The notes under the pieces: generated by a model
What the model saw: the letters and a program-made list of their open reading frames with translations, nothing else
The model's database searches: none
What the model was told of the DNA's origin: nothing
Translations under genes and position numbers: made by a program
Shown: one piece after another, positions 49,321 to 60,963 of the stretch
How the letters are laid out: every line of letters starts with the position of its first letter
Position numbering within the stretch: the first letter of the stretch is position 1
NCBI RefSeq assembly: GCF_018446385.1
Contig: NC_056002.1
Span: 6,869,474 to 6,933,473, forward strand
From: Zingiber officinale
Taxonomy: Eukaryota; Streptophyta; Magnoliopsida; Zingiberales; Zingiberaceae
Direction of reading: 5' to 3'
DNA: 64,000 bases

Positions 49321-49644
49321 AAGGTCGCTCTGAATTGGTGAAACCACCAATTGAATAGGGGGTCTTTTTTGAAAAAGTAAATTATATATCGCGGTTGTTT
49401 AAAAAATATTCTTACCTATTTCATTTTCCGTCTAAATTTATTTTTTGAAAAAATTCACTTTCATTTTTTCATCGTTAGTCCAAAGTTGTGAAATAATGCA
49501 TATTTTTTATTATTATTTTAGTATTTTTTTTCGAAATTCATGCAATATTACTCAAGTAATTTCTTTATCTCCCGCATTACTAATCCAAGACTAAGTCTTG
49601 GAACAAGTTTCATTATTTTTTTGTGTGCAAGATTTATTTCTTAA

Positions 49645-51270
49645 ATGGCCCACCAAGAAGGGTATAACACAGCACGCCCGTCTTTTTTTTCTGGTGAGGA
49701 TTACGGCTACTGGAATGGTCGAATGGAATACCACCTCTAGACGCAAGTCGAGATGTGGATGATCATATAGATCGACATGGTACTTCCACTCGATGACACC
49801 GAAAAATGAGTATCATGCAAGAACTGGGACACAAATTTGATGAAGAAGATTGAAATCAACGCCAAGGTAACATGTACTCTCTAATGCGGCCTGACAAAAG
49901 AAGAGCTGAATAGAGTCGGTCTATTTTCAAGTGCAAAGGAGCTGTGGGAAAAATTGATCGAGCTGCACGAGGGTACTTCTGACACGAAGGTAAGCAAATG
50001 AGATCTACTATTAAACAAATTATATAATATAAAAATACAAGAAAGTGAGTCAGCGAGCTAGCTACATGCTCGCATCCAAGATCTTTTGAACGGGCTCCAC
50101 GTGATCGGACAGAAAGTGGAGAATCGCGACGTAATCAGGTATGTTTTTTCAAGGAATACCTTGTGGACATCGATGGTAGATGCTTACAAAGTATCCAAGG
50201 ATCTTTCAACAATTAGAATAGATGAATTATTTTCAGAATTTGAATTACATGAATAGACTAATATACATTCGGTCGAGAAAAGTATTGCCTTTATCATAGG
50301 TACAAACAAAATAAAAGAATTAAAAGTCAAGCGCCTAATTGAACCTGAGCTAGAAGATGAATCAGAGTAAGAAGATGACGACGAGATCACCACCGAGCTC
50401 GTCAATCTTGTACGAAAATTGTACAAGAAAAAGAAGGGCTTCACCAAACATGAGATCAAAAAGATGATCCAAGCAAAGACGACGCAACCAAGTCCAAACT
50501 CATAAACGAAGTTTGAAGTCACCTTCTATAGCTGTAACAAAAAGGGACACATTAATGCAAACTGTCCAAATCAGAAGGAAGCAACAGAAAAAGAAGGTGT
50601 TACAAGCAACATGTGATGAATCATCATCGGAAGACTTTGGCGAAGACCGCGAACAAACAAGCTTCCTCACACTTCCAACCCAAGAGCAAGTCATCGAATC
50701 TGAGACAGAATCAGAAGTCGAGTCCGAGTGAAGCTACGGATCCATGTTCGATTCAGAGGGTTCTCAAACCAATGAAAGTACTTCTCTAATTAGATCACAT
50801 AACTTGATTTCTTACTTATCAAAAAAGTTAGCTAAGTCCAATCTCTGGGTCAAGTCACTCCAAGAGGAGGTGACAACCTTTAAGGAAGCAACTAACCCAA
50901 GTTCCTTGATTGAATCAGTTTAGATTGGAACTTCAACTCAAGTCCAAGAGCTTGAGAAAAAAAAAATCCAGTCTGAAAAATCAAGTCAAGGGATTGAAGA
51001 ATACATTGGAACAGTTCACCTTGGGTTTCAAGAATCTTGATTTGATTCTTGGAAAACAAAAAGTCATATACAATCGATCCAGACTTGGATACAAGGCTAA
51101 CCGCAAGTTTAGATCTTATTTATCACTTGTTAACCGAACAAATAGAAAAATAATCCAACCATGGGTCCCCAAGTCTAACTTGATTAATCAAATTGGACTT
51201 GATCAATATTAGATCCCCAAGAGTCAAATCCATTACATTGATAGACCCTATTGAGGCTATGATCTAGGGG
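49645..51270 (+). pseudogene. SIRE-like gag remnant, pol missing
   Basis: The frame starts MAHQEGYNTARPSFF at 49645. It shows the gag core (GEDYGYWNGRME; ELWEKLIELHEG; IDELFSEFELHE), an acidic/basic linker, and a zinc knuckle read as FYSCNKKGHINANC at about 50522-50563, in which the first Cys position is Phe. The SIRE-type tail follows (IYNRSRLGYKAN near 51070; WVPKSNLINQIGLDQY near 51160). Many stops and frameshifts interrupt it. A tract AGGGGGAGTTAATAG follows near 51267. No protease, integrase or RT follows in this orientation. Confidence 0.8.
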
Positions 51271-51945
51271 GAGTTAATAGAAAGACCATATTCATTAGAT
51301 AAATTTGTGTGATGTTTGCATTACTGCTTTTTATTATTTATGCTTAGAATAAGATAGATAAGGACTTAGGCATGATTCACACTTGACTAGTTAGACTTAG
51401 GATTTTTAGAAAGGAAATTAAATATTTTATTTCTTTAAAAGGCTTTATCTAGAAGTGGTTGATGATCCAATACCCAAGAAAGCCTAGTGCCTCACCACAG
51501 CCTGAAAGCCAATTATTGAAATGAATATTTAATTGACTAACTATTAAACTTTAGTCTAATTCAAATGTGAATCAATTCTTAGACTTCAATTTAAACTAAA
51601 GATAAAATTAACCATCTCACAAAAACTTATAAGACTCCCTGATTGGCAATTTAGAAAAGGGTGAGATGAATTTAGGTAAAAATTTGTTAAACTCAATTTA
51701 AAAAAATAATCAATTAATCAACCTAATTCAAACTTAGCAGAAGATAGCATACAAGTATGACAGCTTGGCAAATTTATCGGGAAATATTCTCTAGAAGTTT
51801 CTTCAGTTATAGGACGTGTTCCTATACATACTTCATTAGGAATATGAATAATAAACGATAAAAGAGATATATACGGGGTACAAAAAAAGATTCTTTGAGA
51901 GATTATTGCACAAAGTCTAAAGTGGTACTCCATCTTCTAACAAAC
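51271..51945. other. Non-coding tail after the gag remnant
   Basis: A/T-rich DNA with 'cctagtgcctcacca' (about 51489) continues SIRE-like spacer sequence. At 51740-51930 one stretch is less repetitive and of unclear origin. Confidence 0.4.
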
Positions 51946-52341
51946 TCTAACAAACCAGGAATCACCTCATGACTACAGAGGTTATATGAGATAGTATAAA
52001 AAGGGGAATCCTCTCAGTTGGCAAGGTATACAACTCTAGCATCCAAAACTTTACTTTTAAGTATTTTATTACTGTACTTCTTCTTCTTCTTCCACTTTTA
52101 AGAGAGAGAGGAGAGAACTAACTTGAGTGTCGGAGGGTCTGGCCAGGGATCCCCACCCCAATCTTAGGTCACTAACGCTTTGTTGACTCATCTCACCATG
52201 CGCAGGATCGTTGAGGAGCTTTTCAAGATCTCTAGGAGTTCATCTTCCTCGAAGCCACCATTCCTCGGAGCCAGCGCACCTTCTTGCAGATTTCAGACAG
52301 GATCATCGTGTTTCCTGAGCAGCCTCGGATGAAAGGGACAC
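51946..52341 (+). repeat. Gypsy LTR remnant
   Basis: TATAAAAAGGGGAA at about 51995 is followed by 'aacttgagtgtcggagggtc' and 'tctcaccatgcgcaggatc'. This is the same order as in the gypsy LTR at about 61720-61930 ('acttgagcgtcggagggcct', 'gtgtgtgcagggtc'). It ends at the inverted copia fragment. Confidence 0.65.
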
Positions 52342-54250
52342 TTATACTTGTGGCATTGTCTCATTATCCAATTGTTCATCTTTCAACATGTTTGTAGAGT
52401 CTGTAATTTCTTCAAGACTCACTTTACTCCCACTACTTTCTTTAGAAATAAACTCTCTTTCCAAGAAAGTAGCATATCGAGCAATAATGATTTTATGCTC
52501 ACTTGGGAGATAAAAATAATATCCCATTATAGCTTTAGGATAACCTACAAATGTATATTTTATGGATCTTGCTGCAAGCTTATTAAAATTTTCATTCTTC
52601 ACGTAAGCATCATAACCCATATCTTAAGGTAAGATAAATTTGGTTTCTTTTTAAATCATAATTCATAAGGAGTTTTATCTACTGTCTTGGTTGGAACTCA
52701 GTTAAGTGTGTGTACTGCTGTTTCTAAGGCAGAGCTCCAGAATGACATTGGAAGACTTGCATGACTCATTATTGATCTAGCCATATCCATGAGTGTGTGA
52801 TTTCTCCTTTCTAAAATATCATTCCACTCTGGAATTCTAGGAGATGTAAGTTGGGAAATTATCCCACATTTTTTTAGGTAATCAATGAAGTCTTGGTTTA
52901 GATACTTACCATCTCGATCACTCCAAAGGACCTTAATCTTCTTGCCATGTTAATTTTCTATCTCATTCTTGAACTCCTTAAACTTATCTAGAGTTTCATA
53001 TTTATGCCTTATATATTAAGTAGATATATCCATATCTACTTAAATCTTCAGTAAAAGTCACGAAGTAGGTATATGCTCCTCTAGCCTGAATTTGCAATGA
53101 CCATAAACATCACTACATATGAGTTCTAGTGGTTCCTTTTCCCGTTCACCTATCTTGGTGAAAGGTTTCTTGGTTATTTTCCCTTATAAACATGCTTCGC
53201 ATGTATATATGGGCTTTAATTCAAAAGAGACCAAATACTCATTATTGAGTAATCTAACAATACGTTTCTGGGTTATATGACTAAATCTACAGTGCCAAAG
53301 GTATGTCAAGTTTGAGTCATGCAATTTTTATTCCTTACTTTCAACACAATAAATCAGTTCATCTAAGTTAAGAATATAAAAACTATTATTCAATGAACTA
53401 TTCCCATATAATACATTGTTCAAATAAAAGGAACATAACTTGTCCTTGAATTAAAAAACAAATCCCTTGGCGTCAAAACTCGACACCAAAATGATATTTT
53501 TTGAGAAACTAGGAACAAAATAATAGTTTTCTAAATTCAAAATAAGGTCACGAGGTTAATTTATTGAATAAGCTTCTACAGCTAACGCAGCAACTCTCAC
53601 TCCATTAGCTACTTGTAGGTCTATTTCATCCTTAGACAATCATCTGCAGTCACTTAGACTCTGCATGTTTGCTCAAATGTGAGAACTACTTCCAGAATCT
53701 ATGACCCATGATGAAGAAATAGAAAGATTGCACTCTATCATAAAGATACCTAAAGTATTCGCTCCACTGACATTCTTCTTCATGAAAATATAACAGTTTT
53801 TCTTCCAGTGACCTTTCTTACCATAATGAAAGCACATGGCCTCCTTCTCATCAGATTGGGGGTACCTACATCCCTTTCTTAACCTTCTTCTGAGCTTGAT
53901 ATCTAGGATTATTCACTGCATTAGCCTTGAGATGAAATTTCTCGGTGCTAGGGCACTTGTTGGTCTTTCTGACTATCATTGGATGCAGTGAAAGATTTAC
54001 CTTCATATTCTTCTCAACAGTTTTTAGCATTATCAACAGATTAGTTAAACTCTTGTCCATGCTATTCATGTTAAAGTTTAACATGAACTAGGAAAATGAT
54101 GGAGGTAGTGATGACAAGACTAGGTCAACAGGTAAGTCCTGATCCAACTTGGAACCTAAGCTCTCAAGCCTCTCTATGTACCTGATCATCTTGAGTACAT
54201 GAGACCTAACTTGGTTTCTTTCCTCCAGCATGGTATGAAATAGTGCTCAA
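52342..54250 (-). pseudogene. Copia gag-PR-IN fragment
   Basis: On the minus strand the order is gag end (near 54084: MLNFNMNSMDKSL), zinc knuckle CFHYGKKGHWKKNC (near 53835), protease SSSWVIDSGSSSHI (near 53710), integrase traces (53200-52650) and the post-integrase linker (GYDAYVKNENFN, GYPKAIMGYYFY) ending near 52342. RT and RNase H are absent. Related to the element at 95-11944 but separate from it. Several stops interrupt the frame. Confidence 0.85.
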
Positions 54251-54389
54251 GAGGTTTCATACATCTATACTCTCGCACTCGCTTGGAAGAGCTCACGCAA
54301 GTGTTGATCAATCTCCCTAGCACTGATGTTCTCATGCTATCTCTACAACTTGGGAGACATAGAAGATAATATGATGCATTGCACATCCA

Positions 54390-55720
54390 GTGCATCTTCC
54401 ATATACTGAGACTGGTGTCTCACAACCACCTGAACGACTTCCAGTCGTTGAAGTTAAGGGGGCATCAGGCTCAGCCTCCTCAGTCGAGCCGTTGATCAGG
54501 CGCAAGAGGCGCCGGGCGGAACCTTCATCGCGCTCCGCCACTTCGAGGGTGTGGTTCGTCGAACGGGTCGAGACGTTGACCCTCGCTCCTGTCCAAGAGT
54601 CCACTACCCCTGGGTCGTCAAATCGGACCCCCTCCCTGTCTGGTCTACCTTAGGGAACAGTCTACGCACCGCCAGTGGCCTTCCTGCCACCAAAATCCAA
54701 GGCCAAGAAGTTGGGCATCCGACCGGCATCTTCATCATGGCCGTCCGGGTGAGCAACTTCTACACAATCAGCCTCGAGCGGCCAACACCATATTACGGCG
54801 ATTCTGCACCTGCCAACCGAGGAGTGGCGTGAATCTGAGCTCCCGAACACCAAATTATCATCCAAGGGCCGCTCGCCCAAATATGGACCGACGCCTAGGC
54901 TCGTGCGGCGATGATGCCTCTGGGGTTGCTCGCGGACAGCTACACCCAGATGTCTACTGGAGTAACTTTTAATATACTTTTTAATCCATTACCATTCGGC
55001 ACTTATATTCTCCTTATTGTTTGTAGTACTGGGTGGAGAGCCTGGTCATGTGCCAAAGGCTCGTATTTTTGGAGGAGGAAATGAAAAAGATGAAGGCGTC
55101 GAGAAGCCAATCCTCCGCCACTCAAGAGCAGATGCACGCTGAGGTGGCCAAATTGCGAGCCGATCTGGCGAACGGGAAAAAAGTTCGGTGCAGGCCACTC
55201 TTCTGGCTCAGCTTAATAAGTAGGTCACCACTTTCGATAATAAAATTGAGTCGACCAATGTGAGGAAGAATCGGGCCATCGAAGACCTCGAACTGAAGAA
55301 TAAGGAGGCCCGGCCCTCGTCCAGAAACTCAAGGAAGCCGAAGATTTTTTAATCGCCGAGTGGAACAGTCGGTCGACTGAAGAGGCTGCTCTTCGCGGCC
55401 AACTTGTGGCAAAAAATGATGAGCTGACCACCTCTAAGGATGAGTTGGAAGCCTTCCGAGCGGCCTTGAAGACCTATCAAGATGTCGAGCCTAGCTGTTT
55501 TGAGGCTATGAAGAAGAATTACCTCCGCTCGGATGTTTTCAATGAGAAGGTCACCGATCGGGCTCTGCGCCTTTTCGATCTAGCCATCGATGGGATGATC
55601 GACCAGCTCCATGAGGGAGGCTAACTGTCTGTGGCTCTGACCAGTAACATCATAAGCCGGGACAAGCTTACCTCGTCACTACCTGATGACGTCCTGGACT
55701 ACCTTGAGTGAGGTCGAGAG
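54390..55720 (+). pseudogene. Opposite-strand coding remnant of a Tat-like gypsy element
   Basis: Broken plus-strand frames include PPVAFLPPKSKAKKLG-like and 'WAEARA'-like traces near 54660-54900. A coiled-coil-like segment (LEEEMKKMKASRS, QMHAEVAKLRADLANGKK) lies at 55090-55190 and an acidic part at 55406-55624. Proteins like this are encoded antisense to gag-pol near the 3' end of Tat-lineage elements (for example gene23 of Grande). It lies left of a minus-strand gag-protease, which fits. Function of such proteins is unknown. Stops and frameshifts make this copy inactive. Confidence 0.55.
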
Positions 55721-55999
55721 ATCTTGTAAAATTTTTGAAGTCTTAATGAATTCTTGTCCGTTCAGACAAGCTTTATCTCCTTGTATGTTTTTCAACTCTT
55801 TTGAGCATTGCAAGAACTCGTGGCCTCGTCACTCCGATCGTCCATGATTAGTCTATCCAGCCGACCGATCCTTTTGTATTCAGAGCTTCCGATCGGCCCT
55901 AGGAGCATTTCGAAGAATAGTGTCGAGCGATCACTAAACTTTTAAGACTTCGAGCTTTCGAGTAGCCCGGGTTCACAGTCGGCTATTCATCAACGCTTG
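55721..55999. other. Spacer before the minisatellite
   Basis: GC-moderate DNA with single 'ccgatcggccc' and 'gagcgatcac' motifs. No gene was found. Confidence 0.4.
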
Positions 56000-56550
56000 C
56001 CTTCTCACTGAGCCAAGGGTTTAAGGTCGTCGCTCGACCATTGAGGAAGATTATGTGAACATTGGGGCTTAAGGTCGTCGCTCGACCATCGAGGTGGTCT
56101 CGGGTTTAGGGTCGCCACTCGACCATTGATGTAGACCCGGATTTAAGGTCGACGCTTGACCATTGATGGAGACTAGAGTTTAAGGTCGCCGCTCGACTGT
56201 TGGTGGAGACAAGAGTTTAAGGTCGTCACTCGACCGTTGATGTAGACCTGGGTTTAAGGTCTCCACTCGACCGTTGATGGAGACTAGAGTTTAAGGTCGC
56301 CGCTCGACCGTTGATGGAGACAAGCGTTTAAGGTCTCCGCTCGACTGTTGATGGAGACAAGCATTTATTGTCGCCGCTCGACCGTTGATGGAGATAAACA
56401 TTTAAGGTCACCGCTCGACCGTCGATGGAGACAAGAGTTTAAGGTCGCCGCTCGACCGTCGATGGAGACAAGAGTTTAAGGTCGCCGCTCGACCGTCGAT
56501 GGAGACAAGAGTTTAAGGTCGCAGTTTGACCGTTGACGTAGACATTTTCC
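56000..56550 (+). repeat. 37-bp minisatellite, about 14 copies
   Basis: The unit is GTTTAAGGTCGCCGCTCGAC followed by 'cgtcgatggagacaaga'. Adjacent copies at 56474 and 56511 are exactly 37 bp apart. Copies on the right are the most uniform and those on the left more diverged. It lies between the opposite-strand remnant and the protease frame of the gypsy element. Confidence 0.92.
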
Positions 56551-56668
56551 CAAGAGTCATTTTTCGCTTTTATTCATATTTTGCCCTGCGTTCAGGAAAC
56601 ATATAAAGATACATAAATTCACTGCACACCTCTCATCCTAGCCCTGTAGGTTGGAGACGATTCGCGCT

Positions 56669-58833
56669 CTACGACCGCTCTGCCTTCTTCTCAGGTTCCC
56701 GATCGGTCGTAATTAATATGGTGGCCTCCATCCGACTTGGGTGACTCTGGACTTCCTTTTCTTCATAGACCAACCCCTGAAGCTTTCTGGTGATGACGTT
56801 CACCTCCAAGCGCGGATTCTTCCGAGCGCTCCTAGCTTCAGATCTGACCATCTCAGCATAGCATCTTCGGGCGACCAATTGATCTCCTTTGACCTCACCC
56901 ACCCGGTTGTCTACCGGAAACTTAATTTTTTGGCAGTAAGTAGACACCACCATCCAAAACTTATTCAGGGTCGGTCGACCAAAGATAACGTTGTAGGCCG
57001 ACGGTGCATCTACCACGATGAAGTTTCTGGTCCTGGTTCTCCTCAGTGGCTCTTCCCCGAGCGAGATGATCAGTCTGGCCTGTCCGAGCAGCAGTACCTC
57101 GTTGCTCGTAAAGCCATAAAGTGGGGTCGTCATGGGTAGCAATTCATTCCGATCAATTTGTAATTGATCGAACGCCTTCTTGAAAATGATGTTCACCAAA
57201 CTACCTGTATCAACAAAAGTTTGGTGAATAGTATAATTAGCAATTATTGCTCGGATGATCAGTGCGTCATCGTGAGGGATCTCCACTCCCTCCAAGTCAC
57301 TAGGGCAGAAGCTGATCTCGGGTCCTTCGGCCTTCTCCCTGTTGCATCCCACCGCATGGATCTCCAGCCGCCGAGCGTATGACTTCCTGGCTCTGTTGGA
57401 TTCACCTCTGGTCGGTCCTCCAGCAATCATGCCTATTTCTCCTTGTTGCTCCTGTTTTCTTCTTCCCCAGCGGAGGGTCTATTTCGCTCGGCAGGGACTC
57501 GGAAGGATCAGCAATATCCCTCCCCTGGTGTCAATCGGACCGCTCGGGCATTCTTCTTTCGTCCTCTCGCCGCCTAGTAGATCTATGTCTTTGTCGCTGA
57601 TAGGGGGGAGGGAGATCGGCGGAGGTATCCTTTTGGAGACGATCGGCTAACGATTGCCATTAGACTGCGGCAATCATGCGTGTTGTGAGCCGGCGACTAG
57701 TGAAAGGAGCAGAACATGAGCATCCATACCTTGCCTCTTGTCGTCTTTGGCCAATCAGAGGCCACATACTGCACGACATGTGTCCTAGCCTCCTGGTATG
57801 GCTGCGCTCCATCGACCCTTAGCCCTTTAGGCGGCTAATGGCTGCTTGATGGTCGACGATCGGTCGGTGCCGAGGGTTTGATCGGTGCCTCTTTTCTTCT
57901 GGCCGCTTGGGCTTCTTCCATATTTATATACTCGTTGGCCTTCTTGAGCATGTGGTCAAAGCCCCTAAGCGGCTTCCTGATGAGCGATCGAAAGAAATCT
58001 CCTTCGACAAGCCCCTGAGTGAAGGCATTCATCATTGCCTCAAATGAGACCGAGGGGGTGTCCATGACTACTTGATTGAAACATTGTATGTACACTCGAA
58101 GCATTTCTTTTGATCCTTGGTTTAGGGAGAAGAGGTTAACGCTCGTCTTTTGATAGCGTCGACTACTGGGAAAATGGTGTTAGAACGCGGCTCGGAAGTC
58201 TTTGAAACTTCGTATTGAGCCGTCCAACAATCTTCTGAACCAACGCTATGTCGATCCAGAGAGGGTAGTGAGAAAGACTCGGCACTTCACTCCGTCTGTA
58301 TACTGGTGCAGCGTGGCCTCATTATCGAACTTATCCAGATGATCATCTAGATCGATCAATCCGTTGTATGTCCCGATCGCCAGCGGGGTATAGTGTTTGG
58401 GCAGAGGGTCTTGTAAGATCTCCTCGGAGAACTGTCAGTTGATCCGTTTGGGCGAAGCGTTACTTCGGGACGTCTTGCCTTTTCGTGCATCCCGAATGGG
58501 AGCATCATCCGAAGACGATCCATGCTCTTAATTCGCCTGGGCTATTTCCGAGGGGGTTTGGAACAAGGTGCGATGAAAGGGGATCGACGCGGGCGACGCT
58601 TCCCCCTGTGTGTCGGTTGACCTTCTGTTCTGCCGCCATACGGAGATTTGCTCCGCTCGGTCTTCCTACCTCGCTTGTCTACCGGCCGCCGATTTTGCAG
58701 GTTACGGTGCTTGTCGATCGGCTAACGCCTGTTGTTGTTGTTGCTCGATCATCTTTGTCACTTGGGCTTGAATAAGAATCTCAAGCTCTTCTTGGGTGAG
58801 TGTCACGGTGATGAGTCGTCCAGCGTCCTCCAT
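56669..58833 (-). pseudogene. Ty3-gypsy gag-protease, Tat-like
   Basis: Gag begins near ATG at 58833 and includes a Gln-rich N-terminal part and the retrotransposon gag core. The best-preserved core section is at 58104-57835 (MNAFTQGLVEGDFF, RGFDHMLKKANEYI). Premature stops occur before it, although the frame is the same. The protease frame is open at 57430-56669, with the aspartic active site FVDTGSLVNII and the flap/end block YNVIFGRPTLN. RT, RNase H and integrase, which normally follow, are missing. This makes the element non-autonomous or deleted. Confidence 0.85.
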
Positions 58834-58860
58834 CTTCTCGGCTCAGATGTAGGCTACGTT

Positions 58861-58876
58861 CCCACAGATGGCGCCA
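58861..58876 (-). other. Primer-binding site of the gypsy element
   Basis: CCCACAGATGGCGCCA (plus strand) is the complement of TGGCGCCATCTGTGGG, a frequent primer site of Tat-type gypsy elements. It fixes the minus orientation. Confidence 0.85.
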
Positions 58877-58880
58877 AATA

Positions 58881-59754
58881 TGATCCTGTCCGAAAGTCGA
58901 AGAGATGGAAAGCAGGGGATGTGGTGCTCTTGTTGATCGCCTATAGACTCCGCTCAGACCTACAACACAAACTACGTCAGTGCCGAGCCAGGGAAGGGGT
59001 CCCCGACGTTGGCCCCCCGACGCTCAAGTCAGTCACCGGCGATGAAGTGTAAAGCGGAGTAACAAGAAGATTGTAGCACAAACAGTGAATATCGGTATCG
59101 CATACCTCCGTCGATGCTTGGACACCCCCTTTATATAGAGCTCCTATAGCGCGCGCGCTCCCCGAGGTGAGCACGCTTCTCAAAGTTTCCCCTAAAAAGA
59201 CTTGTCGGTAAGTGTCCCTGACACAGTACCATAATGGGCCGAGCATATCTCTGAAGTGACAGTGGAAGATTCCGTCGTACGATCTTCTGGCTGTCCATGT
59301 CCGGTGTCGGTGGCACCAACTCCCAAAAGGATGCAATGGATAGTACTACTAGGCCGAGCGGGTTGGCCGCTCGGCTACCATTCTGTCGCTCTGGTGCCTC
59401 GTCCGATCCAGAACCCTTCTATTCCTCGATGTGTGTTTGCTCGACCGAATGTCCACTTTGTCACTGCTGAGGCTTGCTGCCAGACCGAGTGGGGTAGCCA
59501 CTCGGTCGAAGTTAAACTCTGCCCTATCAAGCTCTGTTGTCTAACCGAGCGGGGTAGCCACTCGGCTCGGCTTCTGCACATTGTTTCCCTTGAGTGTTGG
59601 TCGTTTAACTTCTCCCTATGCCGAAGGAGGCGGCGAATCAGGATCTTTTCCCTCCGGTCGGGGCATGGTTGCCCGATTGGCCGTGGACATCCGAGCATTG
59701 ACCGTCTTGACTTTAACCTCCACCGTGGCCACGGGGTGGGGCCCCTCATCATCA
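58881..59754 (-). repeat. 5' LTR of the minus-strand gypsy element
   Basis: The LTR begins (plus) TGATCCTG four bases after the primer site and ends ...CATCATCA at about 59754, so the minus strand starts TGATGATGAGG. A minus-strand TATA-like CTATATAAAGGG is at 59128-59139. Three 21-bp hairpins of the form CCGAGYGG-5 nt-CCRCTCGG lie at 59353, 59485 and 59545. The outer boundary is within a few bases. Confidence 0.75.
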
Positions 59755-60464
59755 CTGCATCAGAAACAATTCCTAATAAGAACGAAACTCTGAATCATAT
59801 GGAATGCACACAGCTGAGTTGTACCTACATGCTACATTCATCAAGTAGGCTTTAACTTTTCAATCACAAATCTATGTGACTTTCGGTATATTTCAGTCAA
59901 GCCTTATATTTTTAACACTTGCCCCTCAAATCAATTGACCTTTGCTGAGCTAAATAAGTCAACAAATTCAAGTTAAGTCGACCCACTAATAATTATGATA
60001 AATTATAGATGTTGAGACACAAGCCCACAGCTGAGTTGTATCGACTTATGTAAAAACTTTAACTATCATTATAATTATTAGTGGAAGGCTTTTAATAAAT
60101 CTTGACTTTAATATATTTAAGGGATTTTTATAATTATTAAAATGTCTCACTATTAATTAACTTCTTATGTATTCACACAATTTCATTACGAGATTTATCT
60201 CCATTAATCCTCGTAGTCTTTTAAGACAAATAGGCCTCGAAGATTTTAACATGTTAATCTACTTATATCATAACGAATTTATATCTAAAATGCAACATGT
60301 ATTACTTTACAAGTTTTTAGATAAAATTCATTTTTATCATGAAATGTTAAGGCGTATAACTTGAAATAAAGAAATTTAGATTTCTTTGAAATCTCTCAAA
60401 ACATGGATTTCTCAAATAAATTTTGAAAAAGATGTTTTGTACTATATTATCCGACCACGAATAG
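59755..60464. other. AT-rich DNA, probably the interior of the next element
   Basis: No coding domain was recognised. CAGCTGAGTTGTA occurs twice (59811 and 60031). The segment ends at a minus-strand primer site, so its right part may be the leader of the element whose LTR starts at 60481. Confidence 0.4.
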
Positions 60465-60955
60465 GCTCTGATACCACTATTGGGTTTAGAGCGTAGCAGA
60501 ATACATATACTAAATCATGGATCTCTTCGTGTGCATATAATTTTATACAAAATAATATAAAAAATATACCTCGAGGTCTCGATAGCCATGAATGATATCA
60601 CAGACAGATAAGAGCCCCATGTGTGACTCCTCTAGAGGTATCCACGCGCACTAGATCACAAACTTGACACAATCCATTAGGTGCTAGCCTTTTAGATCGA
60701 CAAAGCCTTTGAAGCACTACCGATCTCTTCTAATTGAAGAAAGTGAAGAAGAAGTCGAGGGAGAAATGGAGAGAAAGAGTTCTTCTATTGAATCTTTCCA
60801 ATGATGACTACTTATAGCCTCTAAGGAATATGAAGAGGTATAACTCTTCATATTCTCTATTAATCATTATTATGATGACTCTTCGAATTCTCCATTAATT
60901 ATCATGATTATGGTTATTCGAATTCTCTCTTTTTTGGATCAAATCAATTTTAGTA
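60465..60955 (-). repeat. Primer site and 5' LTR of a minus-strand element
   Basis: GCTCTGATACCA at 60465-60476 is the complement of the initiator tRNA-Met site. The LTR begins TGGGTTTAGA at 60481. A/T-rich U3-like sequence with TATTCGAATTC-like repeats runs to about 60955, where a different repeat begins; the far boundary is not fixed. No coding region of this element is identifiable. Confidence 0.6.
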
Positions 60956-60963
60956 TTCGAATT

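Noticed and set aside
51740-51930. Less repetitive stretch that looked organellar (plastid-like)
   Set aside because: I could not match it to any plastid or mitochondrial gene from memory; a search against organelle genomes would settle it.
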